A DNA stretch of 64,000 nt from an uncultured Prevotellaceae bacterium (GTDB lineage: Bacteria > Bacteroidota > Bacteroidia > Bacteroidales > Bacteroidaceae): contig OMXS01000016.1 of assembly GCA_900315095.1 (NCBI GenBank), forward strand, positions 1 through 64,000, read 5' to 3'. Made by a program: the position numbers and the translations under genes. Positions 47,330 to 56,169 of the stretch are shown in pieces (position 1 is the stretch's first letter; every line of letters starts with the position of its first letter). The notes beneath the pieces are model-generated. The model worked only from the letters and a program-made list of their open reading frames with translations. It searched no databases and was not told the origin of the DNA.

Positions 47330-50300
47330 TTATTTTACGAAATATTTCTTACCGTTAATGATATAGATACCCTTTGGCAGACCCTCGAGAGAGGTAGAGC
47401 CGCGACGAACCACCTGTCCGTTGATGCTCACCACGATATCCATGTATTCTACCTTAGCGCCTTCCTCCTGTGCTTTCTCAATAAGGGTCACGACGTCATC
47501 TTGGTCAATAACCTCGCCAAGGAAGTCTTCGTCAAACGCCATATCAAATCCTTTTGAAGAAGCAGTTTTGCCATCCAATTCGCTCTCGACACCTGCTACG
47601 GCAGCATCATTAGGAATCACGATAGCAGTGAACTGAGTCCATACACCACCCTTACGAGTTGAGGCCTGACCTTCAGCAGGATTCTCTGCCACTTCACGAT
47701 AGTACTTAGGCAATGCAGTGCCCTTGCGGCCAAGGAAGTAAGCATTCTTCGGGATGAAGGTCTTCCATTTCTCAGCATTCTGCACCCAAGTATCATGAGC
47801 TGCTGCTGCTGTATTGTATTCAGCCAATGCGGTTTGGTACGCTGCTTGCGCTGCATCAGGATCGTATGTATTATATGCATTCCATGCAGTCTGATTGGCA
47901 TTGTAAGCATTCCATTCTGCTTGATTAGCAAGGTACACTGCATAGTCGCTGGCGTAACTAATGCTCTTGTTGAATGTTTCCTTGCACCAATTAAAAGCAG
48001 CTTCGGCATCCGGTCCGCTACTAGCATTCCAGTAATTAAAACCATGAGCAGTGAGCAAAGAACTAAAGATATGGAATTGAGCATTATAAGCATTCCACTG
48101 TGGAGTACCATCATTGAAGTTAGCGGTTATCAACTCATTTATACCATACCACGGTCCACGATTATGCTGGTCTTGTCCATCTGTAAGAAGAGATATCAAT
48201 TCTTGTTCCTCAGCTGTCAGCGGTGTAGGCGCAGGTATCGTCTCTGTCGGTGCTGTCAATGTCTCGGTAGGCATCGGTGGAGCTACGGGCTCTACTGGCT
48301 TCTCAGGTACCAGAGGCTCATTACCTATAGCTTCCTGTGCATCATCCCTATATTCTTTGGCGTTACCGATGAAAGTATAGGTCTGTCCAGCATATTTTGA
48401 ATAAGCAGCCTGATTGAAGTTATCTTCGGTCTTTGCAACACCAAGATCAACAGTACGCTTCTGAGCCTCAAAGATGTTGGCCCACTGTGTCATAGGCTTC
48501 CAAGATATACCGGAGAAGTCGCAACGCTTGGGGTTACCAATTGAAGTACCAATAGCAGGGTGAATCATATATGGATGTCCAGCTGTTGCCAGAATACCAT
48601 CAATCATGATTGCCTGATCCTTATTAGCATTTGATTCTGAAATAGAGCTACCAGGAGCAAACGTCTTCGTCTTGTTTGAAGAAAGGAAAGAACTAACTTG
48701 AGAGTGGTGATATTCTACTCCTTCTTTACTGCGATAAATATTGTAGGAGAACTTGCTATCTGGATCCGTTTCACGTCCAATTACTTCATATTCGTTACCT
48801 TCGCTATCTCGGTAATAAGTTATTGCAACATTATTGAAGTGTAAGATCAGTTTCTTAGAAGTACCAGCTTCTTCATCAGCCTCCTTGACTTCCACACCGC
48901 TGAAGTCAACGATATTGAAGGTCTCGTTGAAGGCAGCAGCCAACTGCTCGTCAGTGAGGTCAAATGGGAAACACATCGTGTACCACACATCTTCATATTT
49001 TTTAGTATAGACATCACCACCGGGATCAGTCGTGAACTCCTTCATGAGCATAAACTGTGCCCAACCGTCGCGGGTATATTTACCTTCTCCAATAGTACCG
49101 AGGTCGGCACCTTCCACATTTGAACGCTTATACATGTCACTACGGAAAGGAATACCATAGCCATCAGTAGTTGTTCCCTCATAGGTGGAACTTATCTGTG
49201 CTCTTACGGCATCTGCAAGTTGCTTTGGATAATGGAACACAGGGATACCATTCACATGAGTGTAATAATACTCTGTTGCTTCATCCCAAGTCATTTGCTC
49301 AAGCAGTGCCTTCTGAGGAGTATCAGGAATACCATCCCATCCGTCAAGGTGCATGTGATAGAAAGTACTGTTACCATCATAATTACCGAAACCGTTACCA
49401 GCTTCACTAATACCAGCAGACCAGATAAGAGGTATCTTTGCTGGATCGGTGGTAGTGAGGTAGATGTCGGTAAACGGACAGAGTCTGAATGCTTGTTTGC
49501 CTATCTTTTCCACATTCTCAGGAATAGTAATACTATTCAGTGCCAAGCAATTATCAAAGGCGTTGTTGCCTATGTTGATTAGTGTCTGCGGCAGACGGAT
49601 TGACTCCAAATGCTGACTGTTAAAGAAAGCTCCATTACCTACTGATACGATACCTTCGGAAAGGGCGATGTGCTTCATACTCTTACATTCATTGAACGCA
49701 CGGTCACCAACGTAGCAGTTGCTTAAACCACCAGCAAAATCAAGGTCTTCCAAGAAGTCACATTTCAGGAAAGCACCTCCATGGATGCGCTTCGTGCCAC
49801 TTCCAATAACAAGATGACGAATGCGAGCCCACTTACCACATTCTTCTTCAAGGTCGGTATAGCAGTCGGGAATGACCAAAGTTTCAAGAGGAACGCAATT
49901 TTCCTCAGCCTTGTTAGCATCGAAAGCACTTTGTCCATACAAGGCGACATAGCCTGTTTTGTTCGCAGACCCCAAATCATTAAGACAACGATATGGAAGA
50001 TTGGTCATGTTGGTATCTGGTAATTTGATATCAACAACTCCGGTCTGATATTGTGAGAAATAATAGAAAGAGTTGGATGAAGTGGTGTTGGCAACCAGAG
50101 CCCCGTCGCAGAAAGGATCGTCATAATTGTAATAAGCCGCATTTGTAGCAGGAATCGTGCAATTAGCAAAATGAGCTCCAGTGAAATCCCACTCTGCACT
50201 GGTTCCATAACCGAAATTAGGAGTACCTGTAGCACCATTGCTTACGAGGTCTTTCTCACCATATTCACCAGCCATACGAATCTCACAGACATCTGTGGGT

Positions 50301-50923
50301 GGATTACCCGAAACAGGGATGTTCATCTGGGTAATGAATGGTGTCACATTATTGGCCTCCCACGAATAGAGAGCTACAGCAGCATAGTTACCACCATCTT
50401 TTTTTGCTTTTGTGTTGTCATAGGCACCCACCATTTTCAGGGCGCTGTTATTAGTCTTCAACGATGCCATTGCCTTTACATCATCAGCACTGGTCATGTT
50501 GTTCGGCAGGCGCAGATACTGTAAACCGCTCATGCTCATTCCTGACAATGTAGAAACGCTTTCAACAGAAGCCTTACTTAAATCCATTGTCGTGAAATGT
50601 CCAAGAGCAGGCACGTCTGAGGAATTTTTTAAAGCCGAGAAATCGTCTTCATTAAGTCCATCAGCACCTGTTTCAATTCTCAAAGCGGCAGGAGTGCCTT
50701 CAGCACCGATACCACCTAAGGCAGGATCAGCGTCTTTTGTCTGATTGATAAAGACGGCCAAACCACCAGGCTGATTGACTTTAATCCGAACGTGATCATT
50801 TAAGATGTCATACTCTCCCGTATAGGTATTACCATCTACGGTGTAGCTCCAATTGACAGGAGCTGCCCACGCACCTATAGATACGCAGACACACATCATT
50901 ACAAAAAGTAAAAATCTTTTCAT
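47330..50923 (-). CDS. BspA-type leucine-rich repeat surface protein
   Basis: The 1197-residue protein has a signal peptide (MKRFLLFVMMCVCVSIGAWA). BspA-like LRR_5 repeats lie around residues 340-500 (CYVGDRAFNECKSMKHIALSE, SVGNGAFFNSQHLESIRLPQ, NIGNNAFDNCLALNSITIPE). A domain follows with WYTMCFPFDLTDEQLAAAFN, then a Pro/Thr-rich spacer near residue 850 and a helical stretch with repeated WNAYNA. The end, GLPKGIYIINGKKYFVK, is a tail frequent on exported Prevotella proteins, perhaps for type IX secretion. A role in adhesion is possible but not shown. The small protein at 47092 is downstream in the operon. Confidence 0.88.
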   Translation of the reverse strand: MKRFLLFVMMCVCVSIGAWAAPVNWSYTVDGNTYTGEYDILNDHVRIKVNQPGGLAVFINQTKDADPALGGIGAEGTPAALRIETGADGLNEDDFSALKNSSDVPALGHFTTMDLSKASVESVSTLSGMSMSGLQYLRLPNNMTSADDVKAMASLKTNNSALKMVGAYDNTKAKKDGGNYAAVALYSWEANNVTPFITQMNIPVSGNPPTDVCEIRMAGEYGEKDLVSNGATGTPNFGYGTSAEWDFTGAHFANCTIPATNAAYYNYDDPFCDGALVANTTSSNSFYYFSQYQTGVVDIKLPDTNMTNLPYRCLNDLGSANKTGYVALYGQSAFDANKAEENCVPLETLVIPDCYTDLEEECGKWARIRHLVIGSGTKRIHGGAFLKCDFLEDLDFAGGLSNCYVGDRAFNECKSMKHIALSEGIVSVGNGAFFNSQHLESIRLPQTLINIGNNAFDNCLALNSITIPENVEKIGKQAFRLCPFTDIYLTTTDPAKIPLIWSAGISEAGNGFGNYDGNSTFYHMHLDGWDGIPDTPQKALLEQMTWDEATEYYYTHVNGIPVFHYPKQLADAVRAQISSTYEGTTTDGYGIPFRSDMYKRSNVEGADLGTIGEGKYTRDGWAQFMLMKEFTTDPGGDVYTKKYEDVWYTMCFPFDLTDEQLAAAFNETFNIVDFSGVEVKEADEEAGTSKKLILHFNNVAITYYRDSEGNEYEVIGRETDPDSKFSYNIYRSKEGVEYHHSQVSSFLSSNKTKTFAPGSSISESNANKDQAIMIDGILATAGHPYMIHPAIGTSIGNPKRCDFSGISWKPMTQWANIFEAQKRTVDLGVAKTEDNFNQAAYSKYAGQTYTFIGNAKEYRDDAQEAIGNEPLVPEKPVEPVAPPMPTETLTAPTETIPAPTPLTAEEQELISLLTDGQDQHNRGPWYGINELITANFNDGTPQWNAYNAQFHIFSSLLTAHGFNYWNASSGPDAEAAFNWCKETFNKSISYASDYAVYLANQAEWNAYNANQTAWNAYNTYDPDAAQAAYQTALAEYNTAAAAHDTWVQNAEKWKTFIPKNAYFLGRKGTALPKYYREVAENPAEGQASTRKGGVWTQFTAIVIPNDAAVAGVESELDGKTASSKGFDMAFDEDFLGEVIDQDDVVTLIEKAQEEGAKVEYMDIVVSINGQVVRRGSTSLEGLPKGIYIINGKKYFVK

Positions 50924-51250
50924 TTTGTTGATATTATTTTGTTTATTGTTGAATTATTAAATTCTATTGGGGCGGCATGAGAGCATACGAGATGCCGGCA
51001 CACCTATTTATTATGTGCGTATGATGTGACAAATGGGAAACAGGAGCCGCTTATGAAAGCACAAAGTGCTGGTAGATACAATGGTTAAGTAACTGGGCTG
51101 ACGCTCCCAAAAGTCGAAGGTTCCAAGGAAAAGGGCTGACGCGTCTCGCGACTTCGTCGCCCTAAATAAACTTTTTACGTTACTACAAAATGATCCTCAC
51201 GGACTAACTGTAATACAATACTAACGTCTCCCAAATAAAAGGAGACTAAA
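50924..51250 (-). promoter_or_regulatory. Long, structured leader of the leucine-rich protein gene
   Basis: Read on the minus strand, the 327 bases before the start contain hairpins GTCTCC...GGAGAC (51243-51223, approximate) and GCGAC-GAA-GTCGC (51159-51147). GCGTCAGCCC occurs twice, at 51142-51133 and 51104-51095. GC content is well above the surrounding AT-rich DNA. No frame is credible. I infer an untranslated leader, possibly with a regulatory fold; no known riboswitch was recognised. Confidence 0.4.
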
Positions 51251-51460
51251 ATAACTCGGCGGCAAAATTACAAATTTTAAGGCATATAAAAAAAAAAAAA
51301 CGGTTTTGTGGCGTTTTTTGTATGTGTTTAACATTAAATAACACTATGTAAACGATTTCGGTTAAATATTTATGCGATTATACGCTATCCAACTGCTAAG
51401 TTTCGGCTACCTGAAAGTGCTATTATGCCGTAAAGAATTTATGAAAGAAATTACAAAAAT

Positions 51461-51752
51461 GACCTCACCACCTCACTTTTTTACTTGAAATGCCAGTATT
51501 TATTAGGGTTACAGAGAGTGAGGTGTTTTGTAAAGACCTCACTCAACAGGTCACTCAACAGGTCACTTTTTTATATGAGGCTCATAAACATCAGAAACTT
51601 TTCGTAAACAAGAAATAACGGAGATATCTATATTAAGAAATTAGTAGGGAGGTGTTAAGGGAGGTGTTGAGTGACCTGTTTGACAAACACCTCCCTCATG
51701 AATAAGCCTGGAAACAAAGGGAATTCGAGAGAAAAAGTGAGGTGGTGAGGTC
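51461..51752. repeat. 292-bp nested inverted repeat with GAGGTGGTGAGGTC arms
   Basis: GACCTCACCACCTCACTTTT, starting at 51461, is perfectly inverted at 51732-51752 over 21 bp. A second, imperfect pair lies inside: 51513-51566 against 51664-51697, with GTGAGGTGTTTTGT and AACAGGTCACTCAACAGG. The interior is AT-rich and has no credible frame. Its plan is like that of 46525-46657 although the sequence is different. Confidence 0.7.
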
Positions 51753-51958
51753 TTTTTTCAATTTCACTTTATATATGAACGAGAAGCGAATCATTGGTTT
51801 ATGAGAAATGAATGATATATCAACGAGAGGTCAAATGATGCTTTGTCGCATTCCATTGAATGCTATATGGAAGCGCGGTTTAATTGTTTATAATTGCCAA
51901 TATGAAACATTTTTTAGAACTTTTTCTACAAAATGTTTCTTTCTTGATATTTTTTATC

Positions 51959-51966
51959 TATCTTTG
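51959..51966 (+). promoter_or_regulatory. -7 box of the GYF-CD225 genes
   Basis: TATCTTTG lies 65 bp before the start at 52031; the -33 element is unclear. Confidence 0.5.
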
Positions 51967-52030
51967 CATCACAGATACGAAAATGATTTAAAAGTAGATT
52001 GACAATAATTAATAACAAAACCTTTTTGAT

Positions 52031-52651
52031 ATGGAATATTACATTGTATTGAATGGTGTGAAAGAAGGACCATTCGCGCTTGAAGAACTCAAAGCAAAGG
52101 GAGTGACAGAAAGTACATTAGTATGGAAGAACGGTCTTACCGACTGGGTGAAGGCTAACACTCTGCCAGAGGTGATGCAGGCTCTCTATACAGCACCTGC
52201 TGCACCGCAACCACAGGCAGCTCCTGTTCCACCACAGCCGCAGCCAGCACCAATTCCACAGCCTGCTCCTGCACCAGAACCAGCACCCGCACCACAGCCT
52301 GCTCCACAGTATCAGCAGCCAGCACAGCCCAAGCCACAGGTTTCTCAGGCTAAGCCACAAGCAGCACCTGCAGGTCCTGCTCCTGACGACTATCAGCAGA
52401 AGAACCTCATCCTTGCCATCGTAAGCTTCATTTGCTGCGGCGTCATCGGTGCCATCTTCGCTATCCTCGGCTACATCGCTGGTGGCGAGGTGAAGAAGTT
52501 CTGGATGCTCGGTCAGACAGAAATGGCAGAGAAGAAGGCTGCAGATGCCAAGAAATGGTTCAAGATTGCCATCATCGTTGATGTTGTTCTTGCCGTTCTC
52601 ATCGGTGGTATCTATGCGCTGAACATCGCCCTCACATTGATGAACTCATAA
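52031..52651 (+). CDS. GYF_2 (DUF4339) and CD225/dispanin domain membrane protein
   Basis: The 206-residue protein starts with a GYF_2 domain (MEYYIVLNGVKEGPFALEEL, TLVWKNGLTDWVKAN). A linker of about 60 residues made mostly of Pro, Ala and Gln follows. It ends with a two-helix CD225/dispanin unit (NLILAIVSFICCGVIGAIFA; the second helix is IIVDVVLAVLIGGIYALNIA). GYF domains bind proline-rich peptides, so the protein might interact with itself or with its paralogue. The role of bacterial CD225 proteins is unknown. The next gene, a paralogue, starts 107 bp downstream. Confidence 0.87.
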   Translation: MEYYIVLNGVKEGPFALEELKAKGVTESTLVWKNGLTDWVKANTLPEVMQALYTAPAAPQPQAAPVPPQPQPAPIPQPAPAPEPAPAPQPAPQYQQPAQPKPQVSQAKPQAAPAGPAPDDYQQKNLILAIVSFICCGVIGAIFAILGYIAGGEVKKFWMLGQTEMAEKKAADAKKWFKIAIIVDVVLAVLIGGIYALNIALTLMNS

Positions 52652-52758
52652 AAGCAGTACGTTAAGTGCCGAGTGTTAAGCGGAAACTTTTTTCCGCAAC
52701 ACAAGGCACTTGACAATACATAAAACCTCTCCCCCGCGGAGAATAGAAGGGCATATAC

Positions 52759-53307
52759 ATGGAATACTATGTTATCATAGATGGAAGAAAATGCGGACCG
52801 TTCTCTCACGAGGAGTTGCGCAGCAAGTTTGTAACGCCGAACATGCCTGTATGGCGTGAAGGTATGGCCGATTGGGCTCCTGCGAGCAGTCTCGCCGAGT
52901 TAAGTGACGTGCTGCAGCCAGCACCGACACCGCCGCCTGCATACAATTACGGTGGTGCTCAGCAACAAGAGGAACCGAAGCGACGCAAGCGCGAGTTCAT
53001 ACCGCCGATGCCCGATGACTACAAGGCATCCAATATCTTCCTGATAGTGTTTGGTTTTTTATGTTGTCAGACGTGCTTTCTTGGTTCCATCTTTGCCCTC
53101 ATCAGTTACATAAATGCCAACGAGATGACCACGCTCTACACAATGGGGCAGTACGAAATGGCTATGAGCAAGGCTGCCACAGTGCGTAAGATGCACAAGT
53201 GGGCTATATGGTCTAACGTTATCTTCATCCTGCTCGCTGTTATTGGCATAGTGGTATATCTATTGTTCATGGGCGGACTTGTAATGTTGTCAAGTCAATA
53301 CCAATAG
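52759..53307 (+). CDS. Second GYF_2-CD225 membrane protein
   Basis: The 182-residue paralogue has the GYF_2 part (MEYYVIIDGRKCGPFSHEEL, MPVWREGMADWAPAS), a much shorter linker with PAPTPPPAYNYGG, a basic stretch EEPKRRKREF and a two-helix CD225 region (NIFLIVFGFLCCQTCFLGSI). Compared with the first copy the proline region is reduced, so the pair is not functionally equal. It ends 5 bp before the DUF2752 gene and is probably translated with it. Confidence 0.86.
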   Translation: MEYYVIIDGRKCGPFSHEELRSKFVTPNMPVWREGMADWAPASSLAELSDVLQPAPTPPPAYNYGGAQQQEEPKRRKREFIPPMPDDYKASNIFLIVFGFLCCQTCFLGSIFALISYINANEMTTLYTMGQYEMAMSKAATVRKMHKWAIWSNVIFILLAVIGIVVYLLFMGGLVMLSSQYQ

Positions 53308-53312
53308 TACAG

Positions 53313-53696
53313 ATGACGGCTAAACGCAGGAAATATATCGGAATATTGACGGCAGCGGTGCTTCTTACACTTGCTGCCGTCTATTTCTTTTTCGACCCAA
53401 ACACAGAAGGAGTGTTCCCGAAGTGCGCTTTTTATGTTCTGACAGGGTGGAAATGCCCCGGTTGCGGTTCCCAGCGTGCATTGCATGCATTGCTTCATGG
53501 CGACATCACGGGTGCCTTCCACATGAACATGTGGATTCCTGTTGCCGCGATATATATTGTTTTGGTGATGATTGCATTGTTTTTCAGCAATCGAAACAGT
53601 CGTTACAGCAAGATAGTTACCAACGATTATTTGTTCGCCACATTCCTTCTCTTTACTATTGCTTGGTTTGTGCTGCGTAATGTTTATGGTGTTTGA
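53313..53696 (+). CDS. DUF2752 membrane protein
   Basis: The 127-residue protein has three hydrophobic helices and the DUF2752 signature GWKCPGCGSQRALHALLHGD, with two Cys that could bind metal or form a disulfide. Function is unknown. DUF2752 genes often accompany CD225-type genes in Bacteroidetes, as here, and this favours a common membrane complex. Confidence 0.87.
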   Translation: MTAKRRKYIGILTAAVLLTLAAVYFFFDPNTEGVFPKCAFYVLTGWKCPGCGSQRALHALLHGDITGAFHMNMWIPVAAIYIVLVMIALFFSNRNSRYSKIVTNDYLFATFLLFTIAWFVLRNVYGV

Positions 53697-53754
53697 TTTC
53701 ATAGACAAGAACCGATGCACCGTTATTCGACGCGGTATCGCTACACTTAATATG

Positions 53755-54000
53755 AGGAAAAACAAAAACCGCCCGTTGTCCTCTCGGATAACGGGCAGCA
53801 ATGTCCTTTGGTCTCTTTTAGACAAAGGGTCTATGGCCAAACATGAAACCCTCACGGGCAGATATCAGGCAGAGACCAATTTTCTCAATAAAATGTTTAA
53901 AAAAACTATTAACTATTATCAATGATATCTATATTGCCTGTCTTCTATCAATTAAATCATTCAATAATATGATTTACTTGTTCTTCTGCATGCGCAAAGT
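53755..54000 (-). ncRNA. Candidate small RNA with its own promoter and terminator
   Basis: On the minus strand TAACTTTG (54003-53996, approximate) follows TTTTAATTGC, a plausible promoter. About 230 nt further on, GCCCGTT...AACGGGC (53793-53767) and GGTTTTTGTTTTT form a strong terminator. Between them are a hairpin AAATCAT/ATGATTT and an outer stem TGGTCTCT/AGAGACCA. The latter encloses GGGTTT/AGACCC. No frame is convincing. It might be a 6S-like RNA, but I could not confirm a family; the SRP motif is absent. It lies between convergent DUF2752 and ComEA-like genes. Confidence 0.45.
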
Positions 54001-54103
54001 TAAGCAATTAAAATTGCAAACGCCACTTTTTTCCTAATTTTCGGCATATAAAGTCGATATTTTCTCGTATGTTTACAAATAAGTGAAACAAATGTTACAC
54101 TTT

Positions 54104-54988
54104 TCAGAACTGCAGGTATGGAATTAGTCTTTTGATGTCGGCTTCTGTAAAATCAGAAATCAGTCGCAAATCAGCTGCAGAACGCAGCGGACCATGCAGG
54201 CGACGACTCTCTACAAGCGCACGTGCCTGATAAAAGTTGAGGTATGGATGTTGTTTCAGTTGATTGAGCGAGAGGTGGTTAACGTCGAGTTTCTTCACTT
54301 CACTATTGCCCAAAACGATATATTGCAAAGCCTCCGGCGGTATGCCTTTGATATCAAGCAACTGGTTTACATCAACATAACCGCCAAGTCGATTGCGGTA
54401 GTTAACTATCGCTCGGGCATAACCGCTCCCTATCCCAGGCACCCGTTTCAACATCGTGGTATCGGCAGTGTTGAGTGCGATATGCTCACCAAAGGATAAC
54501 TTCACAGGGTATCGCAAAGAGTCTTTTGGCGTACTTGACTTTTCTGTCTCGGATATCAATGATGAAGCAGGCTGATAGTCGGAAGAGATTTTTATATATG
54601 GTTCCAAACTCTTATACTCTTCTTTGCCGAGTCCATACATGCGGGCAAAGTCTCCGGGTTTACGAAACCTGCCGCCTTTTGCCCTGTACTTGTATATGTT
54701 TCTTACAATGAAAGGTCTTAGCCCCAGTCTTAGCAACTGCGTGCTGTCTGCTGTGTTTGGATCAAAGGCAAAGCGCTCGGCTTTCTTCTCTTCTACATTA
54801 TAATATATATGCGCGCGCGAGGCGCTATGTCTCTCACCACGACCCCAGTTGCTTTGGAAAGCGGCAGTATCCTCAGGCACAACCTCCGTGTAGTCTTCCT
54901 TGCTACCTACCTTTTTCCCAATAAGGAATGCTGCGATTGCAATGAGACATACAAGTATTATGATGCTGTCGTTACGAACGGGTTTCAT
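54104..54988 (-). CDS. ComEA-like helix-hairpin-helix protein
   Basis: The 294-residue protein has an N-terminal membrane segment (SIIILVCLIAIAAFLIGKK). Three HhH blocks follow: FDPNTADSTQLLRLGL, LNTADTTMLKRVPGIGSGYA and KLDVNHLSLNQLKQHPYL. It should be anchored in the inner membrane with the DNA-binding part outside the cytoplasm. In transformable bacteria ComEA binds incoming DNA; in Bacteroidetes this role is only inferred. Its leader has four GATAATT heptamers (54989-55017). Confidence 0.87.
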   Translation of the reverse strand: MKPVRNDSIIILVCLIAIAAFLIGKKVGSKEDYTEVVPEDTAAFQSNWGRGERHSASRAHIYYNVEEKKAERFAFDPNTADSTQLLRLGLRPFIVRNIYKYRAKGGRFRKPGDFARMYGLGKEEYKSLEPYIKISSDYQPASSLISETEKSSTPKDSLRYPVKLSFGEHIALNTADTTMLKRVPGIGSGYARAIVNYRNRLGGYVDVNQLLDIKGIPPEALQYIVLGNSEVKKLDVNHLSLNQLKQHPYLNFYQARALVESRRLHGPLRSAADLRLISDFTEADIKRLIPYLQF

Positions 54989-55033
54989 GATAATTGATAA
55001 TTAATAATTGATAATTGACAGAGAGTACGATAT

Positions 55034-56062
55034 TTAGTTCGCTAGGGTTAGTGACTCTAGAATCTCGTCCTCGGTGGAGAGGTTGAAGTCGCCTGGGATA
55101 GTGCCTTTCAATGCGGCGGCTGCGAGTGAATAGTCGAGGAAGAACTGCGGATCTTCGGGATGATGCAGATGTGAGTGAATCATCGCGGCGGCAAAAGCAT
55201 CACCAACACCCATAGGGTCGATAATCTGCGGAATGTCGAGTATATGAGTGTGATACATAGTGCCGTCTGCAAGGAGCACACCTGTAAGGGTGTGATGGTT
55301 GGAACTCACCTGATTACGTATGCCGATGAGTATCTTGCGACATCGTGGAAACTGCTGGTGCAAGGCGTCGAGCCAGTCGGCATAAGCGGGCAAGTCCATC
55401 TTATAATCTGAGGAGAGCGCTGTGAAAGGCACTTGCGGATGCCCAGACACCACATACCACTCAATAGCGTCACCAAAGATTATATCACTATACTGCATCA
55501 GACGGTCGAGTGTCTCATGAGGATTCGCACCAGAATATTTCCAAAGGTTCTTGCGATAGTTGATATCGCACGAGATGGTAATTCCCATCTTGCTTGCCAT
55601 CTCCACGCCCTCGAAAGTGGCATCGGCAGCACCTTGAGAGATTGCGCATGTGATGCCTGAGCAATGAAGAACAGCAGCATCCTTAAGTGCTTCTTGCCAA
55701 TCAATCATCCCAGGTCGCAGTTCAGAGAACGATGACCCTTCACGGTCGTAGGCCACACGAGAATTACGCAATGCTGCAGCCTCCTCGAAATAATAGGTTC
55801 CAAGGCGACGACCGCATGTGAGGATATGACGCGTGCTGACACCATATTCCTGCAGCGACTGCCGTGCTGCGCGCCCCACATCGTTGTCGGGAACAGCAGA
55901 GACATATTCCACCTCGTCTCCCTGCATGGCAAGACTCACGGCAACATTTGCTTCCGAACCGCCGTATTTCCCAATGAACCTGTTTCCTTGACTAAGTCTG
56001 AGGCAGTCTGGCTTAGAGAAGCGGAGCAATATCTCTCCGAAAGTAACCACCTTGTTTTTCAT
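55034..56062 (-). CDS. kdgK: 2-keto-3-deoxygluconate kinase (PfkB family)
   Basis: From the Met at 56062 (MKNKVVTFGEILLRFSKPD) the protein is 342 residues. It has the PfkB signatures GKYGGSEANVAVSLAMQGD and DPMGVGDAFAAAMIHS, the latter with the catalytic Asp. The FGEILLRF start is typical of KDG kinases, which phosphorylate 2-keto-3-deoxygluconate from pectin or uronate breakdown. The frame reaching 56320 runs into the neighbouring symporter gene and is not the start. No KDPG aldolase is near. Confidence 0.85.
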   Translation of the reverse strand: MKNKVVTFGEILLRFSKPDCLRLSQGNRFIGKYGGSEANVAVSLAMQGDEVEYVSAVPDNDVGRAARQSLQEYGVSTRHILTCGRRLGTYYFEEAAALRNSRVAYDREGSSFSELRPGMIDWQEALKDAAVLHCSGITCAISQGAADATFEGVEMASKMGITISCDINYRKNLWKYSGANPHETLDRLMQYSDIIFGDAIEWYVVSGHPQVPFTALSSDYKMDLPAYADWLDALHQQFPRCRKILIGIRNQVSSNHHTLTGVLLADGTMYHTHILDIPQIIDPMGVGDAFAAAMIHSHLHHPEDPQFFLDYSLAAAALKGTIPGDFNLSTEDEILESLTLAN

Positions 56063-56169
56063 ACTGCAATGCTCGTTTAGAGAATGTAAAGGTAGAAAAA
56101 GATATCGGAAAACACAAAACATTAACATTTTTTGTGCTACCGATGACGATAAAGAAGATGTAGAAAGGG

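Noticed and set aside
51808-52002. 64-residue frame before the GYF-CD225 genes
   Set aside because: It covers the promoter of the following gene, starts without any leader signal and has no recognisable pattern.
53755-54000. Signal recognition particle RNA
   Set aside because: The conserved GGAAG...CAGC tip motif is absent, and the fold seen is different.
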